A stretch of 64,000 bases of DNA. Origin: Cloacibacterium caeni (GTDB taxonomy: Bacteria; Bacteroidota; Bacteroidia; Flavobacteriales; Weeksellaceae). Where the stretch lies: positions 2,480,001 to 2,544,000 of the forward strand of contig NZ_OU015319.1 in assembly GCF_907163125.1 (NCBI RefSeq). Direction: 5' to 3'. Shown here one piece after another: positions 1 to 8,963 of the stretch. Both the position numbers and the translations under genes were made by a program. The notes under the pieces are model-generated. The model saw only the letters and a program-made list of their open reading frames with translations, made no database searches and was not told the origin of the DNA. Each line of letters begins with the position of its first letter. The stretch's first letter is position 1.

Positions 1-2088
1 CCGGTTACCTATAAAGATTTGCCACCACATTTGGTGTATGCATTGATGGCAAAAGAAGATGAACGTTTCCGTGAGCATTCAGGAATTGATTTACAGGCTT
101 TTGCAAGAGCGGTAGCTTATGGTGGGAAAAGAGGTGGTGGTTCTACTATTTCTCAGCAGTTGGCAAAATTGTTGTTTACTAAAGGTGCTTCTCAAAATAA
201 ATTTCAAAGAGCTTTCCAAAAACTAAAAGAATGGTCTGTTGCAGTAAGTTTGGAGAAAAGATATACCAAAGAAGAAATCATCACGCTTTATTTTAATAAG
301 TTTGATTTCTTGCACAATGCAAATGGAATAGAACTCGCTTCTAGAATATATTTCAATAAACCTACTAAAGATCTTACGCTTTCAGAAGCAGCCACTTTTG
401 TAGCAATGCTCGAAAATCCAGTAAGAAATAACCCGATAAAATATCCTGAAAAGGCAAAAGCAAGAAGAAATGTGGTTCTGGAGCAAATGCTTAAAACCAA
501 CTATATAGACCAAGCTACTTATGATAAAGTAGTAGCGGAACCCATCGTAGTAGATTTCCATCCTGTAGAATCTGTAGACGATGGATATTCTGCTTATTAC
601 AAGCATTATTTGAGAAAAGAAATCAATAATTACCTAAAAGAATACGAAAAAGAAACCGGTAAAGATGTAAATATTTACAGAGATGGTCTTAAAATCTTTG
701 TAACCTTAGATTCTAAAATGCAGAAATATGCAGAAGAAGCCATTAAGGAACACATGACGAATCTTCAGAAAAGTTTTGATTCAGAACAACGCAGAAATCC
801 TAATAGACCTTTCTATTTCTTGAAGAAAAAGCAAATAGATGATATTATGCTAGCTGCAATGAAAAGAACTGGCAGATATAAACAATTGGCTGCAGAAGGT
901 GTTTCAGAAGATTCTATTATGATGGATTTCAAAACGCCTACCAAAACCACCATCTTTACTTGGGAAGGAGAAAAAGAAACCGAAATGTCTCCGTATGATT
1001 CTATCAGATACCATAAGCAAATTGCACAAGCCGGCTTAATGTCTATGGAACCTGCAACTGGCGATATAAAAGCTTGGGTGGGAGGAATCGACTGGAAACA
1101 TTTTCAATATGACCACGTAAAACAAGGAAAAAGACAAGTAGGTTCTACGTTTAAACCTTTTGTTTATGCTACTGCCATTATGAATTTAGGAATGACTCCT
1201 TGTTCTACTGTTTCTAATGCTACTTATACTAAAGGAGATTGGGAAGTAAAAGGTAATGGTGGTAATCTTACTTTGAGAGACGCTTTAGCACATTCTAAAA
1301 ACCCTGTTGCGGTAAGATTAATAGAATCTGTAAGTCCTAAAAAAGTAATCCAATTGGCTAGAGATTTAGGAGTAACAGAAGAAATGCCAAATGAATATGC
1401 AATCGCTCTAGGTTCTACAGATATTACCATTTACGAAATGTTGGGAGCTTACAGTTCTTTTGCAAATTTTGGAAATTACATAAAACCAGAAATGGTTTGG
1501 CGTATAGAAGATGCTAATGGTAGAGTAATTAAAGAAGTGAAAAACGAAACCAAAGAAGTCATGAACGAAATGTACGCTTATACCATGATAGATTTAATGA
1601 AAGGCGTTACAAGATTCGGTACAGCTTCTGGTGAACTAAGAAGAATGGGGATCCCAGAAACTGTAGAAATTGCTGGTAAAACAGGTACTACTCAGAATAA
1701 CTCAGATGGTTGGTTCATGGGAATTACACCTAATCTAGCAACTGGAGTTTGGGTAGGTTGGGAAGATAGAGCAACACACTTCTTTAGTACAGGTGAAGGT
1801 CAAGGTGCAAAAATGGCATTGCCAATTTGGGGAATTTTCATGAAGAAAGTTTGGGCAGATAAAGAACTCGGAATTACACCAGATGATAAATTTGCCAAAC
1901 CTTCTAATTGGACAGGAGATTGTGCAGATTTACAAGGACTTGGAGGTTATGGAGACGATGGAGGATTACAAACCATAGACCAAATCAAAAATCCTAAACC
2001 GAAAGACAATCAGCCAAAAAATAATAAACCTAAAGAAGAAAATCTCAACGAAAATCTTAATAAAGACGAAGTAGATTTCAATCAATAA
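1..2088 (+). CDS. mrcA: Class A penicillin-binding protein (PBP1A-like), 5'-truncated by window edge
   Basis: Bifunctional peptidoglycan synthase: an N-terminal GT51 glycosyltransferase polymerises lipid II and a C-terminal transpeptidase cross-links peptides on the outer face of the inner membrane. The reading frame is open from base 1, so the true start and the membrane anchor lie upstream of the window. Visible GT51 motifs are EDERFREHSGID at bases 55-90 and GGSTISQQLAK near 133-165. The transpeptidase has STFK (serine codon at 1144), SKN (near 1294) and KTGT (near 1678). The C-terminus (from about 1990) is a Lys/Asn/Pro-rich low-complexity tail. A hairpin terminator follows at once, so this is the last gene of its transcript. 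Which of the class A paralogues it is cannot be settled from this fragment. Confidence 0.93.
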   Translation, partial: PVTYKDLPPHLVYALMAKEDERFREHSGIDLQAFARAVAYGGKRGGGSTISQQLAKLLFTKGASQNKFQRAFQKLKEWSVAVSLEKRYTKEEIITLYFNKFDFLHNANGIELASRIYFNKPTKDLTLSEAATFVAMLENPVRNNPIKYPEKAKARRNVVLEQMLKTNYIDQATYDKVVAEPIVVDFHPVESVDDGYSAYYKHYLRKEINNYLKEYEKETGKDVNIYRDGLKIFVTLDSKMQKYAEEAIKEHMTNLQKSFDSEQRRNPNRPFYFLKKKQIDDIMLAAMKRTGRYKQLAAEGVSEDSIMMDFKTPTKTTIFTWEGEKETEMSPYDSIRYHKQIAQAGLMSMEPATGDIKAWVGGIDWKHFQYDHVKQGKRQVGSTFKPFVYATAIMNLGMTPCSTVSNATYTKGDWEVKGNGGNLTLRDALAHSKNPVAVRLIESVSPKKVIQLARDLGVTEEMPNEYAIALGSTDITIYEMLGAYSSFANFGNYIKPEMVWRIEDANGRVIKEVKNETKEVMNEMYAYTMIDLMKGVTRFGTASGELRRMGIPETVEIAGKTGTTQNNSDGWFMGITPNLATGVWVGWEDRATHFFSTGEGQGAKMALPIWGIFMKKVWADKELGITPDDKFAKPSNWTGDCADLQGLGGYGDDGGLQTIDQIKNPKPKDNQPKNNKPKEENLNENLNKDEVDFNQ

Positions 2089-2095
2089 AAATGAT

Positions 2096-2128
2096 AAACC
2101 GTTTCAATCTTATTTGAAGCGGTTTTTT
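2096..2128 (+). terminator. Rho-independent terminator after the PBP gene
   Basis: Twelve-base arms (2096-2107 and 2114-2125, AAACCGTTTCAA with one G-U pair) are separated by six bases and followed by a T run. Confidence 0.85.
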
Positions 2129-2141
2129 CTTGAAAATCATT

Positions 2142-2149
2142 TAGTTTTG
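2142..2149 (+). promoter_or_regulatory. Bacteroidota -7 promoter element (TAGTTTTG) for selO
   Basis: Matches TAnnTTTG exactly and ends only four bases before the selO ATG, so transcription would begin at or next to the start codon. No convincing -33 TTTG is seen at the usual spacing. Confidence 0.5.
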
Positions 2150-2153
2150 CAAA

Positions 2154-3698
2154 ATGAATTTAGATAAAATTACACAGAGATATTTTGACCTTTTTCCAGG
2201 AGATTTTTCAGGAAATCCTGTACAAAGACAAACGCCCAATTTCTTTTTTGCACTTACCGACATTTATGGATTCAAAAAAGCGCAGTTATTGCACTTTAAC
2301 GAAAATCTAGCCGAAGAAATTGGCTTGGGAAAAATTGAAAAACAAGAGGACACAGATTTTTTAAACGCTACCAAACTTCCAGAAAATGTGAAAACTTTTT
2401 CTACCGCTTATGCAGGTCATCAGTTCGGACAATGGGCTGGTCAATTAGGTGACGGAAGAGCCATTTATGCAGGAGAAATTCAAAATTCTGAAGGAAAATT
2501 TACAGAAATTCAGTGGAAAGGAGCAGGAGCAACTCCCTATTCTCGTCATGCAGATGGAAGAGCTGTTTTGCGTTCATCTATTAGAGAATATCTCATGAGT
2601 GAAGCCATGTTTCATTTAGGCATTCCTACTACAAGAGCGCTTTCTCTTTCGCTTTCTGGGGAAAAAGTAGCAAGAGATATCATGTACAACGGAAATGTAG
2701 ATTTCGAGCAAGGAGCAGTTGTCATCAGAACTTCGGAAACGTTTCTTCGTTTTGGACATTTTGAGCTGTTAGCAGCAAGAAATGAACTCGATACTTTACA
2801 AAAATTAGCAGATTTTACCATCGAAAATTACTTTACTGAAATTGATAAAAATTCACCCGAAAAATATCTGGAATTTTTCAAAATAGTGGGCGAAAAAACC
2901 GCCGATATGATTGTAGAATGGATTAGAGTAGGATTTACACATGGCGTAATGAATACAGATAATATGAGCATTATTGGCAATACGATAGATTACGGTCCAT
3001 TCTCATTTTTAGATGAATATAATTTGAATTTCACTTCCAATACAACTGATTTACCAGGAAGAAGATACGCTTTCGGTAAACAAGCACACATAGCCCATTG
3101 GAATTTAATTCAATTGGCGAATGCACTTTTCCCATTAATTAAAGATGAAGCTGCGCTGGAAAAAATCTTAATTGATTATAGCGAAATGTTTTGGAAAAAG
3201 CATGATGAAATGATGGCGAAGAAATTCGGGTTTGAAAAATTAGAAAGATACGATTCAGATTTCTTTACTTCTTGGCAAAAATTGATGGAAGAAATTTCTA
3301 TAGATTATACGTTGTTTTTCAGTCAGTTAGAAACGCTTCGGGGTGATACAAATATTATAGAAAACTTCAAAAAATCTTTCTATCAAAACTTGAATAAAGA
3401 GCAAGAAACTTTGGTGATAGAATTTGTTGAAAATTACAGACAAAGACTTTCTAACAATCAAATTTCGAAAGAAGAAAGCCGAAAAATCATGCAAAAAGTC
3501 AATCCGAAATTTGTCTTGAGAAACTATTTGCTGTACGATTGCATTGCAGAAATGGAAGAAGGCAAAACAGAACTTTTTGACAAACTTTGGAACGCTCTTC
3601 AAAATCCTTACGAAGAAATCTACCCAGAATTTTCCGTAAAAAGACCAGAAAAATATGAAGGAGTAGTAGGTTGCAGTTCCCTTTCTTGTTCTTCATAA
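2154..3698 (+). CDS. selO: Protein adenylyltransferase SelO (YdiU/UPF0061 family)
   Basis: SelO is a pseudokinase-fold enzyme that transfers AMP from ATP to Ser/Thr/Tyr of target proteins and is linked to oxidative stress responses. The 514-residue product shows the family signatures: LGDGRAIYAGE, WKGAGATPYSRHADGRA, SSIREYLMSEAMFHLGIPTT, HGVMNTDNMSI and the metal-binding IDYGPFSFLD. It ends in GCSSLSCSS; the near-terminal Cys occupies the place where some eukaryotic homologues carry selenocysteine. The ATG at 2154 directly follows a promoter element and no earlier in-frame ATG exists after the upstream terminator. The gene is monocistronic by its surroundings. Family assignment is firm; targets in this organism are unknown. 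Confidence 0.93.
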   Translation: MNLDKITQRYFDLFPGDFSGNPVQRQTPNFFFALTDIYGFKKAQLLHFNENLAEEIGLGKIEKQEDTDFLNATKLPENVKTFSTAYAGHQFGQWAGQLGDGRAIYAGEIQNSEGKFTEIQWKGAGATPYSRHADGRAVLRSSIREYLMSEAMFHLGIPTTRALSLSLSGEKVARDIMYNGNVDFEQGAVVIRTSETFLRFGHFELLAARNELDTLQKLADFTIENYFTEIDKNSPEKYLEFFKIVGEKTADMIVEWIRVGFTHGVMNTDNMSIIGNTIDYGPFSFLDEYNLNFTSNTTDLPGRRYAFGKQAHIAHWNLIQLANALFPLIKDEAALEKILIDYSEMFWKKHDEMMAKKFGFEKLERYDSDFFTSWQKLMEEISIDYTLFFSQLETLRGDTNIIENFKKSFYQNLNKEQETLVIEFVENYRQRLSNNQISKEESRKIMQKVNPKFVLRNYLLYDCIAEMEEGKTELFDKLWNALQNPYEEIYPEFSVKRPEKYEGVVGCSSLSCSS

Positions 3699-3803
3699 TT
3701 GTAAATTTGTGAAATGAATGCTTTGTAACTGCAAAGCATCTTTGCGAACTTAAAAACAGTTGATTTGTAAAACATTCTTTGCGCTCTTTGCGTTTAAAAA
3801 TCA

Positions 3804-3811
3804 TACTTTTG
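3804..3811 (+). promoter_or_regulatory. Bacteroidota -7 promoter element (TACTTTTG)
   Basis: Exact TAnnTTTG match, 14 bases before the TTG at 3826. It argues that the membrane protein gene starts at 3826, because any start upstream would lie before the transcript begins. Confidence 0.5.
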
Positions 3812-3825
3812 CAAAAATTTTATCC

Positions 3826-5091
3826 TTGAAAAAATTCAAAGACACTTTAAAACTCATTTTTCCAAGCAATGGGATTGAATGGGTTTTGTTCATCATTTTT
3901 CTTACTTCTTACGGAATTTTAGGAAGCTATATCGCCCTGAATTACAGAATCATATTTGATGATAGAATTCCTTGGGACGCGTATTTCAGTTTTGATAATC
4001 GTTCGATTGTGATGACGGGTGGTGGTTTCGAGAGACATCCACTTTCTAATTATTTCTTCGATTTTATCAGAGAATTTGCGCTTTGGATTTCAGAGGGTAA
4101 AAAGAATGAAATTTTCCGTTTGGTTTTGGCTTGGTGCAGTAATTTTGCAGTGAGTTTGGCTTTGGTGCAGTTGTTTAAATATTTGAGAAATATTGTAAGA
4201 ATCCCATTGAAAATCAATTTTTTAATTACCTTTTTCTTTGCTTTTTTTACAACTCCAATTCTGCTTTCGTTTACGCCAGAAACTTATACTTATACTTTGT
4301 TGTTTTTGGTAGCTTTTAACTATTACGCAGCTGCAAAACTCAAAAAAGAAAAGAAAATTTCTCTATTTCCGCTCACTTTTGCTTCGGTTTTAGTAGGCGG
4401 TTTAACGATTACGAATATTGTAAAAGTCTACATTCCTATCCTTTTTGAGAAAGGTTTATTCAAGAATTTTAGAAACTTTTTCAATGCTGCGAGTAGAGTT
4501 GTGATTTCAGCAGCGGTTTTCGTGTTGTTATTTTTATACCGATTAGATTGGGATTACATGAGGATTTTCACCAAAACGGGCGAACAATACGAGAAATTCT
4601 CAAAACCGAAAGTTACGCCACTTTGGGATATGATTTCGTCTTGGTTTTTCGGGGGAAATATGATTTTTTCAAATTTCGTGGTGAGAGATTATCATAATAA
4701 AAAAGGATTTCACTACAACGCGTTGTTTATGGATGTTTTCACATCTGTAGCTCCGTATATTTTCGTTGGCGCAGTTCTGATTCTTGTTTTTTGGAGTTAT
4801 TTTAAAAATTTCAAAAACAAATTCGTACAGATTTTAATGCTTTCATTTTTCGTAGATATCATTATTCATTGCGTTTTGAAGTTTGGGTTACACACTTCTT
4901 ACATTTACGGAGGGCATTTTATTTTTGTAGTTCCGATGATGTTGGGTTGGTTGTTTTTCGGGTATAAAAATTCTCCAAAAATGCTTTCTTTTCTGACGGT
5001 TTTTGTAGGAATTTTATTCGTTTTCTTAGTCGCGAATAATATTTACAGAATGGAGGAATTTTGTGTATTTTTAGAAGAAAATTATCGATAA
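3826..5091 (+). CDS. Polytopic membrane protein of unknown function (DUF6080-like)
   Basis: About 421 residues with some ten hydrophobic segments spread over the whole length. Striking conserved-looking stretches are the early periplasmic-type loop RIPWDAYFSFDNRS followed by VMTGGGFERHPLSNYFF, then TPETYTYTLLFL in the middle and YIYGGHFIFVVPMMLGW near the end. The long acidic/aromatic first loop and many helices recall GT-C glycosyltransferases of the dolichyl-phosphate-mannose type, but no catalytic motif can be proven. From memory it resembles the flavobacterial family DUF6080. The start chosen is TTG 3826 (MKKFKDTLKLIFPSNG), which follows the promoter element. The next gene begins immediately after its stop codon. 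Confidence 0.6.
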   Translation: MKKFKDTLKLIFPSNGIEWVLFIIFLTSYGILGSYIALNYRIIFDDRIPWDAYFSFDNRSIVMTGGGFERHPLSNYFFDFIREFALWISEGKKNEIFRLVLAWCSNFAVSLALVQLFKYLRNIVRIPLKINFLITFFFAFFTTPILLSFTPETYTYTLLFLVAFNYYAAAKLKKEKKISLFPLTFASVLVGGLTITNIVKVYIPILFEKGLFKNFRNFFNAASRVVISAAVFVLLFLYRLDWDYMRIFTKTGEQYEKFSKPKVTPLWDMISSWFFGGNMIFSNFVVRDYHNKKGFHYNALFMDVFTSVAPYIFVGAVLILVFWSYFKNFKNKFVQILMLSFFVDIIIHCVLKFGLHTSYIYGGHFIFVVPMMLGWLFFGYKNSPKMLSFLTVFVGILFVFLVANNIYRMEEFCVFLEENYR

Positions 5092-5907
5092 ATGCTACTA
5101 TATCATTATACTTCATTAGAAACTTTTTTTAAAATTTTCAATACTAAAGAAAAGAAAATCACTTTTTGGGCAACTAATGCATATTACATGAATGATCCAA
5201 AAGAAATTGAGTATTCTTTCAAATTGTTTATTGATTCTTTAGAATTTTTTGAAGAAGAAACTAATATAAAAGAGAATAAACTAAGCTTTTTTTTTCTAGA
5301 GACAAATTTTCACAATGGATTATTTGAAATGACTGGTTTTCCTTTTTTAATTTCTTTTTCAGAATCTTTTGACGACTTATCAATGTGGAGATTTTATGGC
5401 AAGAATGGTGATGGCGTTTCTATTGGTATAGACAGAGAATACTTAATTGAATTTTCTAAAGGAAAGGAATCACAGAATACAAATTTAATAAAGTGTATTT
5501 ATAATGAAAAGGAACTTCTTAATGAACTAAAAATTTTTTGGCATAAAAATTATTCAAGCTTTAAAACGAATAAAAAATCTTTAGAAATGGATGACTTTAG
5601 TCTTATATTTTTAATTCAAAAAATTGCCTTTATAGCCAAACAAAATTCTTACCTTCCTGAAAAAGAGTGGAGACTTTGTAAAAGCGAAGTAAATAAAAAA
5701 AACATGAATTTTACTTTTAAGAATAATGTTTTTCTTCCGTATATTAAGCTTGAATTTGATAGAGAAGCTGTTAAAGAAATTGTTCTTGGTCCATGTCTAA
5801 ATAATGAATTGACTAAAAAATCTATGGATATATTTTTAGAAAACAATAATTTCAATAATTTGAAAAATAATATTATTAAATCTAAAATTTCATATAGACA
5901 GATTTAA
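5092..5907 (+). CDS. DUF2971 family protein
   Basis: A 271-residue soluble protein. It starts YHYTSLETFF and contains NDPKEIEYSF, SFSESFDDLSMWRFYG, DGVSIGIDREYL and EKEWRLCKSE, which together are the hallmarks of the DUF2971 family; the biochemical role of that family is not established. The ATG abuts the TAA of the preceding membrane-protein gene (TAAATG), so it is probably translated from the same transcript. Base composition is clearly more AT-rich than the neighbours (the first 60 bases of codons are about one sixth G+C), which suggests recent acquisition. DUF2971 genes are scattered among strains and are sometimes found near defence genes, but nothing here proves such a role. Confidence 0.75.
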   Translation: MLLYHYTSLETFFKIFNTKEKKITFWATNAYYMNDPKEIEYSFKLFIDSLEFFEEETNIKENKLSFFFLETNFHNGLFEMTGFPFLISFSESFDDLSMWRFYGKNGDGVSIGIDREYLIEFSKGKESQNTNLIKCIYNEKELLNELKIFWHKNYSSFKTNKKSLEMDDFSLIFLIQKIAFIAKQNSYLPEKEWRLCKSEVNKKNMNFTFKNNVFLPYIKLEFDREAVKEIVLGPCLNNELTKKSMDIFLENNNFNNLKNNIIKSKISYRQI

Positions 5908-5908
5908 T

Positions 5909-7279
5909 CTATTTATTTTTACTCTTTTCTTTAGACATTTGCTCCTTAATAAAAGGATATTTTTCTTGCATATCGCTAGAAAGACTTTCGTCTAATTCTA
6001 AGGCTTTTTGCAAAGCTTTTTGTCCGTTTTCTTCATCATTTAAGTGAAGATAAGAATTGCTGAGCTGATAATACAATTCTGCTCTTTGGTGAATTTTAGT
6101 AGCTTGTTCTAAAACGGTAATCGCATCTTCATATTCTCCGATAAGCATGATTACTTCGCTGTATGCATACCAATTGTAAAATCTTTTTGGTTCTACATCT
6201 ACTAATTTTTTAAGACAAGAAAGAGATTCTTCGAATCTACCAGAATCTATGTAAAGAAAAGCCAATTTCTTCTGAAATTCTAGGTTGTTTTCGTTCAATG
6301 CTACTGCTTCTTTAGCAAAATGTAGGGCTTCTTTCATGCTTCCCATTTCTAAATAAAGGTCGCTCTGTTCCATCATCGAAAGATAAAACTGAGGGTCTTC
6401 TCTTAAAGATTTCTGAAAAGCTCGAAGCGCTTCCATATTTTTTTTGGCTGCTTTGTAGCACAATCCAATTTTGTAAAAAGTAAAAGCTTTGGTATATTCT
6501 AATTCCAGCTGTTCTTCGTAAACTTCAATCGCTTTTTCCCATTGTTCCATCGCTTCATAACACGCTGCTTTATTGGCATAAACTCCAGCTGCATCAGAAT
6601 TAATCGCTAATAGATAATCGAAAGACTGAATTGCTTTTTCGTAGTTTTTTCGGTTGAAATAGAATTGTCCCATTTCAAACCAAGCAGTTTCTGAAAAAGG
6701 AAACTGATTGATATAATTTTGCAAAAATTCTTCTGCTTCAGCATGACGAGTCATTTCGCCATAACACATCATCGCACTTTCTAGTGCATATTCATCTTGA
6801 GGATCGTGTTTTAATGCTAATTTATAGTTTTTCAATGCATTAAAAGGGTCTTGAAGATTGTAATATTCATCTGCAATGAAATTATGCAAGAAGCTTTCTT
6901 CCTCTTCTAGTTCTAATGCTTTTTCGCAAAATTCTATTGATTTTCTGGGATTTCCGTTGTTAGAATAATATTTGGCACAACAAACCAAAAAGTCGGTGCT
7001 TTCTGAACATGAAGGTTTCAACTCTTCAATTAATTGACGAGCTTGAACGTATTTTTCGAGTTCTAAAAAGACTTCTAATTGCTTAACTTTCAGTTCGATA
7101 GAGTTAGGATGAAGATTTAAGCCATAATTCACAGCCATTTCTGCAAAATTGATGTCTCCCATTTCTAAATAAAAAATAACAATGTCTTCTACTTCTTCTG
7201 TGTCAAAGTAGAATTGTTCGTTATTTTCTATCATGTCTTCGAACTTCTTCGCAAGCTCATTTTCAAAAAATTCTTCCAA
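5909..7279 (-). CDS. Tetratricopeptide-repeat protein
   Basis: A 456-residue protein made almost wholly of TPR-type helical hairpins; repeats such as AWFEMGQFYFNRKNYEKAI, VYANKAACYEAMEQWEKAI and TFYKIGLCYKAAKKNMEAL recur about every 34 residues. No signal peptide or membrane segment is visible, so it is probably a cytoplasmic scaffold for protein interactions. The start is TTG at 7279; the only nearby alternative is ATG at 7231, which would remove the acidic FYFDTEEVEDIV region that looks like the conserved N-terminus of this flavobacterial type. It ends in a Lys-rich tail, one base from the end of the convergent DUF2971 gene. Downstream of glmM on the same strand, separated by an inverted repeat. 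Confidence 0.8.
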   Translation of the reverse strand: MEEFFENELAKKFEDMIENNEQFYFDTEEVEDIVIFYLEMGDINFAEMAVNYGLNLHPNSIELKVKQLEVFLELEKYVQARQLIEELKPSCSESTDFLVCCAKYYSNNGNPRKSIEFCEKALELEEEESFLHNFIADEYYNLQDPFNALKNYKLALKHDPQDEYALESAMMCYGEMTRHAEAEEFLQNYINQFPFSETAWFEMGQFYFNRKNYEKAIQSFDYLLAINSDAAGVYANKAACYEAMEQWEKAIEVYEEQLELEYTKAFTFYKIGLCYKAAKKNMEALRAFQKSLREDPQFYLSMMEQSDLYLEMGSMKEALHFAKEAVALNENNLEFQKKLAFLYIDSGRFEESLSCLKKLVDVEPKRFYNWYAYSEVIMLIGEYEDAITVLEQATKIHQRAELYYQLSNSYLHLNDEENGQKALQKALELDESLSSDMQEKYPFIKEQMSKEKSKNK

Positions 7280-7303
7280 ATTATTTTATAGATATTAGAT
7301 TTT

Positions 7304-7364
7304 AGATATTAGAGGTTAGATTTTAAAATACATTTTCTAGATTCTAACCTCTGATTTCTAATCT
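7304..7364. repeat. Imperfect inverted repeat between glmM and the TPR gene
   Basis: Left arm 7304-7320 (AGATATTAGAGGTTAGA) is complementary, with a few mismatches, to 7343-7364 (TCTAACCTCTGATTTCTAA...). The right arm abuts the glmM stop codon. It resembles the TTAGATTTTAGA-type dispersed repeats of flavobacteria. Confidence 0.6.
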
Positions 7365-8747
7365 CTATATTAAACTTTTAATTTTTGCTATCATTTTGTC
7401 TGCCAATTCATCTGCTTCTTGCAGAGAAAAGGCTTCTGTATAAATTCTAATAATAGGTTCTGTGTTTGATTTTCTTAGGTGAACCCAATTTTCTGGAAAA
7501 TCAATTTTCACACCATCTATCGTAGAAATTTCTTCATTTTTATATTCTTCCTGCATTTTTACCAATAATGCATCTACATCTATTTCTGGAGTAAGTTCTA
7601 TCTTCTTTTTACCCATGTAATACGCTGGATATGTAGCTCTTAACTCAGAAACGGTTTTGTTTTCTTTAGCCAAATGTGTTAAAAATAATGCAACGCCAAC
7701 TAAAGAATCTCTTCCGTAATGCAAATCTGGATAAATAATTCCTCCGTTTCCTTCTCCACCAATGACTGCATTTTTCTCCTTCATTAAAGTCACCACATTT
7801 ACTTCTCCTACCGCGCTTGCAAAATATTCTGAATCTAGATTTCTAGCTACATCTCTTAAAGCTCGGCTCGAAGAAAGATTAGAAACGGCAACTCCTTTCT
7901 TATGTCTCAGCAAATAGTCTGCCACAGCTACCAAAGTGTATTCTTCGCCAAACATTTCGCCATTTTCGTCAATAAGTGCCAATCTGTCTACATCTGGGTC
8001 TACTACAATTCCTACATCTGCACCTTCTTTTTTAATTAAATCGCAAATATCTGTTAAATGTTCTTTCAAAGGTTCTGGGTTGTGCGGAAATTGTCCATTT
8101 GGTTCGCAATACAATTTCACGACTTCGCAACCTAATTTTTCTAAAAGTGGAGGAAGCGAAATTCCACCGGTAGAATTTACCGCATCAAGAACCACTTTGA
8201 ATTTTTTAGCTTTTACGGCTTCTACATCTACCATTGGTAAATCTAGAATTTTCTGAATATGAATGTCAAAAGCGTCAGTTCTAGTTTCGTATTTTCCTAA
8301 ATCGTCAACTTCGGCAAAGTTGAAATCTTCTTTTTCGGCGATTTCTAGCATTTCTGCACCATCTTTTCCACTGATAAATTCTCCTTTTTCATTGAGCAAT
8401 TTCAATGCGTTCCATTGTTTTGGATTGTGAGAAGCGGTTAAGATAATTCCGCCATCAGCATTGAGTTCTGGAACCATCACTTCCACAGTTGGCGTAGTAG
8501 AAAGTCCTAAATCTACTACATGAATTCCTAAACCTTGTAAAGTAGCGGTAACCAATGAATTAACCATTGCGCCAGAAATTCTGGCATCACGACCAATCAC
8601 TAAGGTTAAATCTTTTTTATTTTTATTTTTTTGAAGCCAAGTTCCGAAAGCTGCAGTAAATTTTACTACATCTACAGGTGTAAGATTATCATCTACTTTA
8701 CCACCGATGGTTCCACGGATTCCTGAAATACTTTTGATTAAAGACAT
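7365..8747 (-). CDS. glmM: Phosphohexomutase, probable phosphoglucosamine mutase
   Basis: Interconverts phosphosugars through a phosphoserine; in this role glucosamine-6-phosphate to glucosamine-1-phosphate for UDP-GlcNAc and so peptidoglycan. The 460 residues hold the four family signatures in order: the catalytic serine loop TASHNPKQWNALK (about residue 104), the metal-binding DPDVDRLAL (about 249), the sugar-binding GGEGNGGI (about 330) and the phosphate-binding RKSNTEPIIRIY near the C-terminus. The sugar loop (GEGNGG) differs from the GEQSGH of classical bacterial GlmM and from GEMSGH of phosphomannomutases, so substrate preference is inferred, not shown. Flavobacteria usually carry this version as their GlmM. 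ATG at 8747. Confidence 0.8.
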   Translation of the reverse strand: MSLIKSISGIRGTIGGKVDDNLTPVDVVKFTAAFGTWLQKNKNKKDLTLVIGRDARISGAMVNSLVTATLQGLGIHVVDLGLSTTPTVEVMVPELNADGGIILTASHNPKQWNALKLLNEKGEFISGKDGAEMLEIAEKEDFNFAEVDDLGKYETRTDAFDIHIQKILDLPMVDVEAVKAKKFKVVLDAVNSTGGISLPPLLEKLGCEVVKLYCEPNGQFPHNPEPLKEHLTDICDLIKKEGADVGIVVDPDVDRLALIDENGEMFGEEYTLVAVADYLLRHKKGVAVSNLSSSRALRDVARNLDSEYFASAVGEVNVVTLMKEKNAVIGGEGNGGIIYPDLHYGRDSLVGVALFLTHLAKENKTVSELRATYPAYYMGKKKIELTPEIDVDALLVKMQEEYKNEEISTIDGVKIDFPENWVHLRKSNTEPIIRIYTEAFSLQEADELADKMIAKIKSLI

Positions 8748-8788
8748 ATGATATTGAGATAAATTTTTATTTGAAAATTAAATTTCTG

Positions 8789-8796
8789 CAAAATTA
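8789..8796 (-). promoter_or_regulatory. Bacteroidota -7 element (TAATTTTG) for glmM
   Basis: Exact TAnnTTTG on the minus strand, 41 bases before the glmM ATG. Confidence 0.4.
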
Positions 8797-8963
8797 CTGA
8801 ATTTAGCAACAGGAATACGTTTCTTGTGGAAAAATAAACCGTTTTCAATATACTTAAATATCAACAAACGTTAGTTTTAACATTTATCCGAAATGATAAT
8901 CTAAAAATTTTGTAACAAAAGAGCCTTTAATTTTACTAATGCTTTAGTGATAAACTTTTAAAC

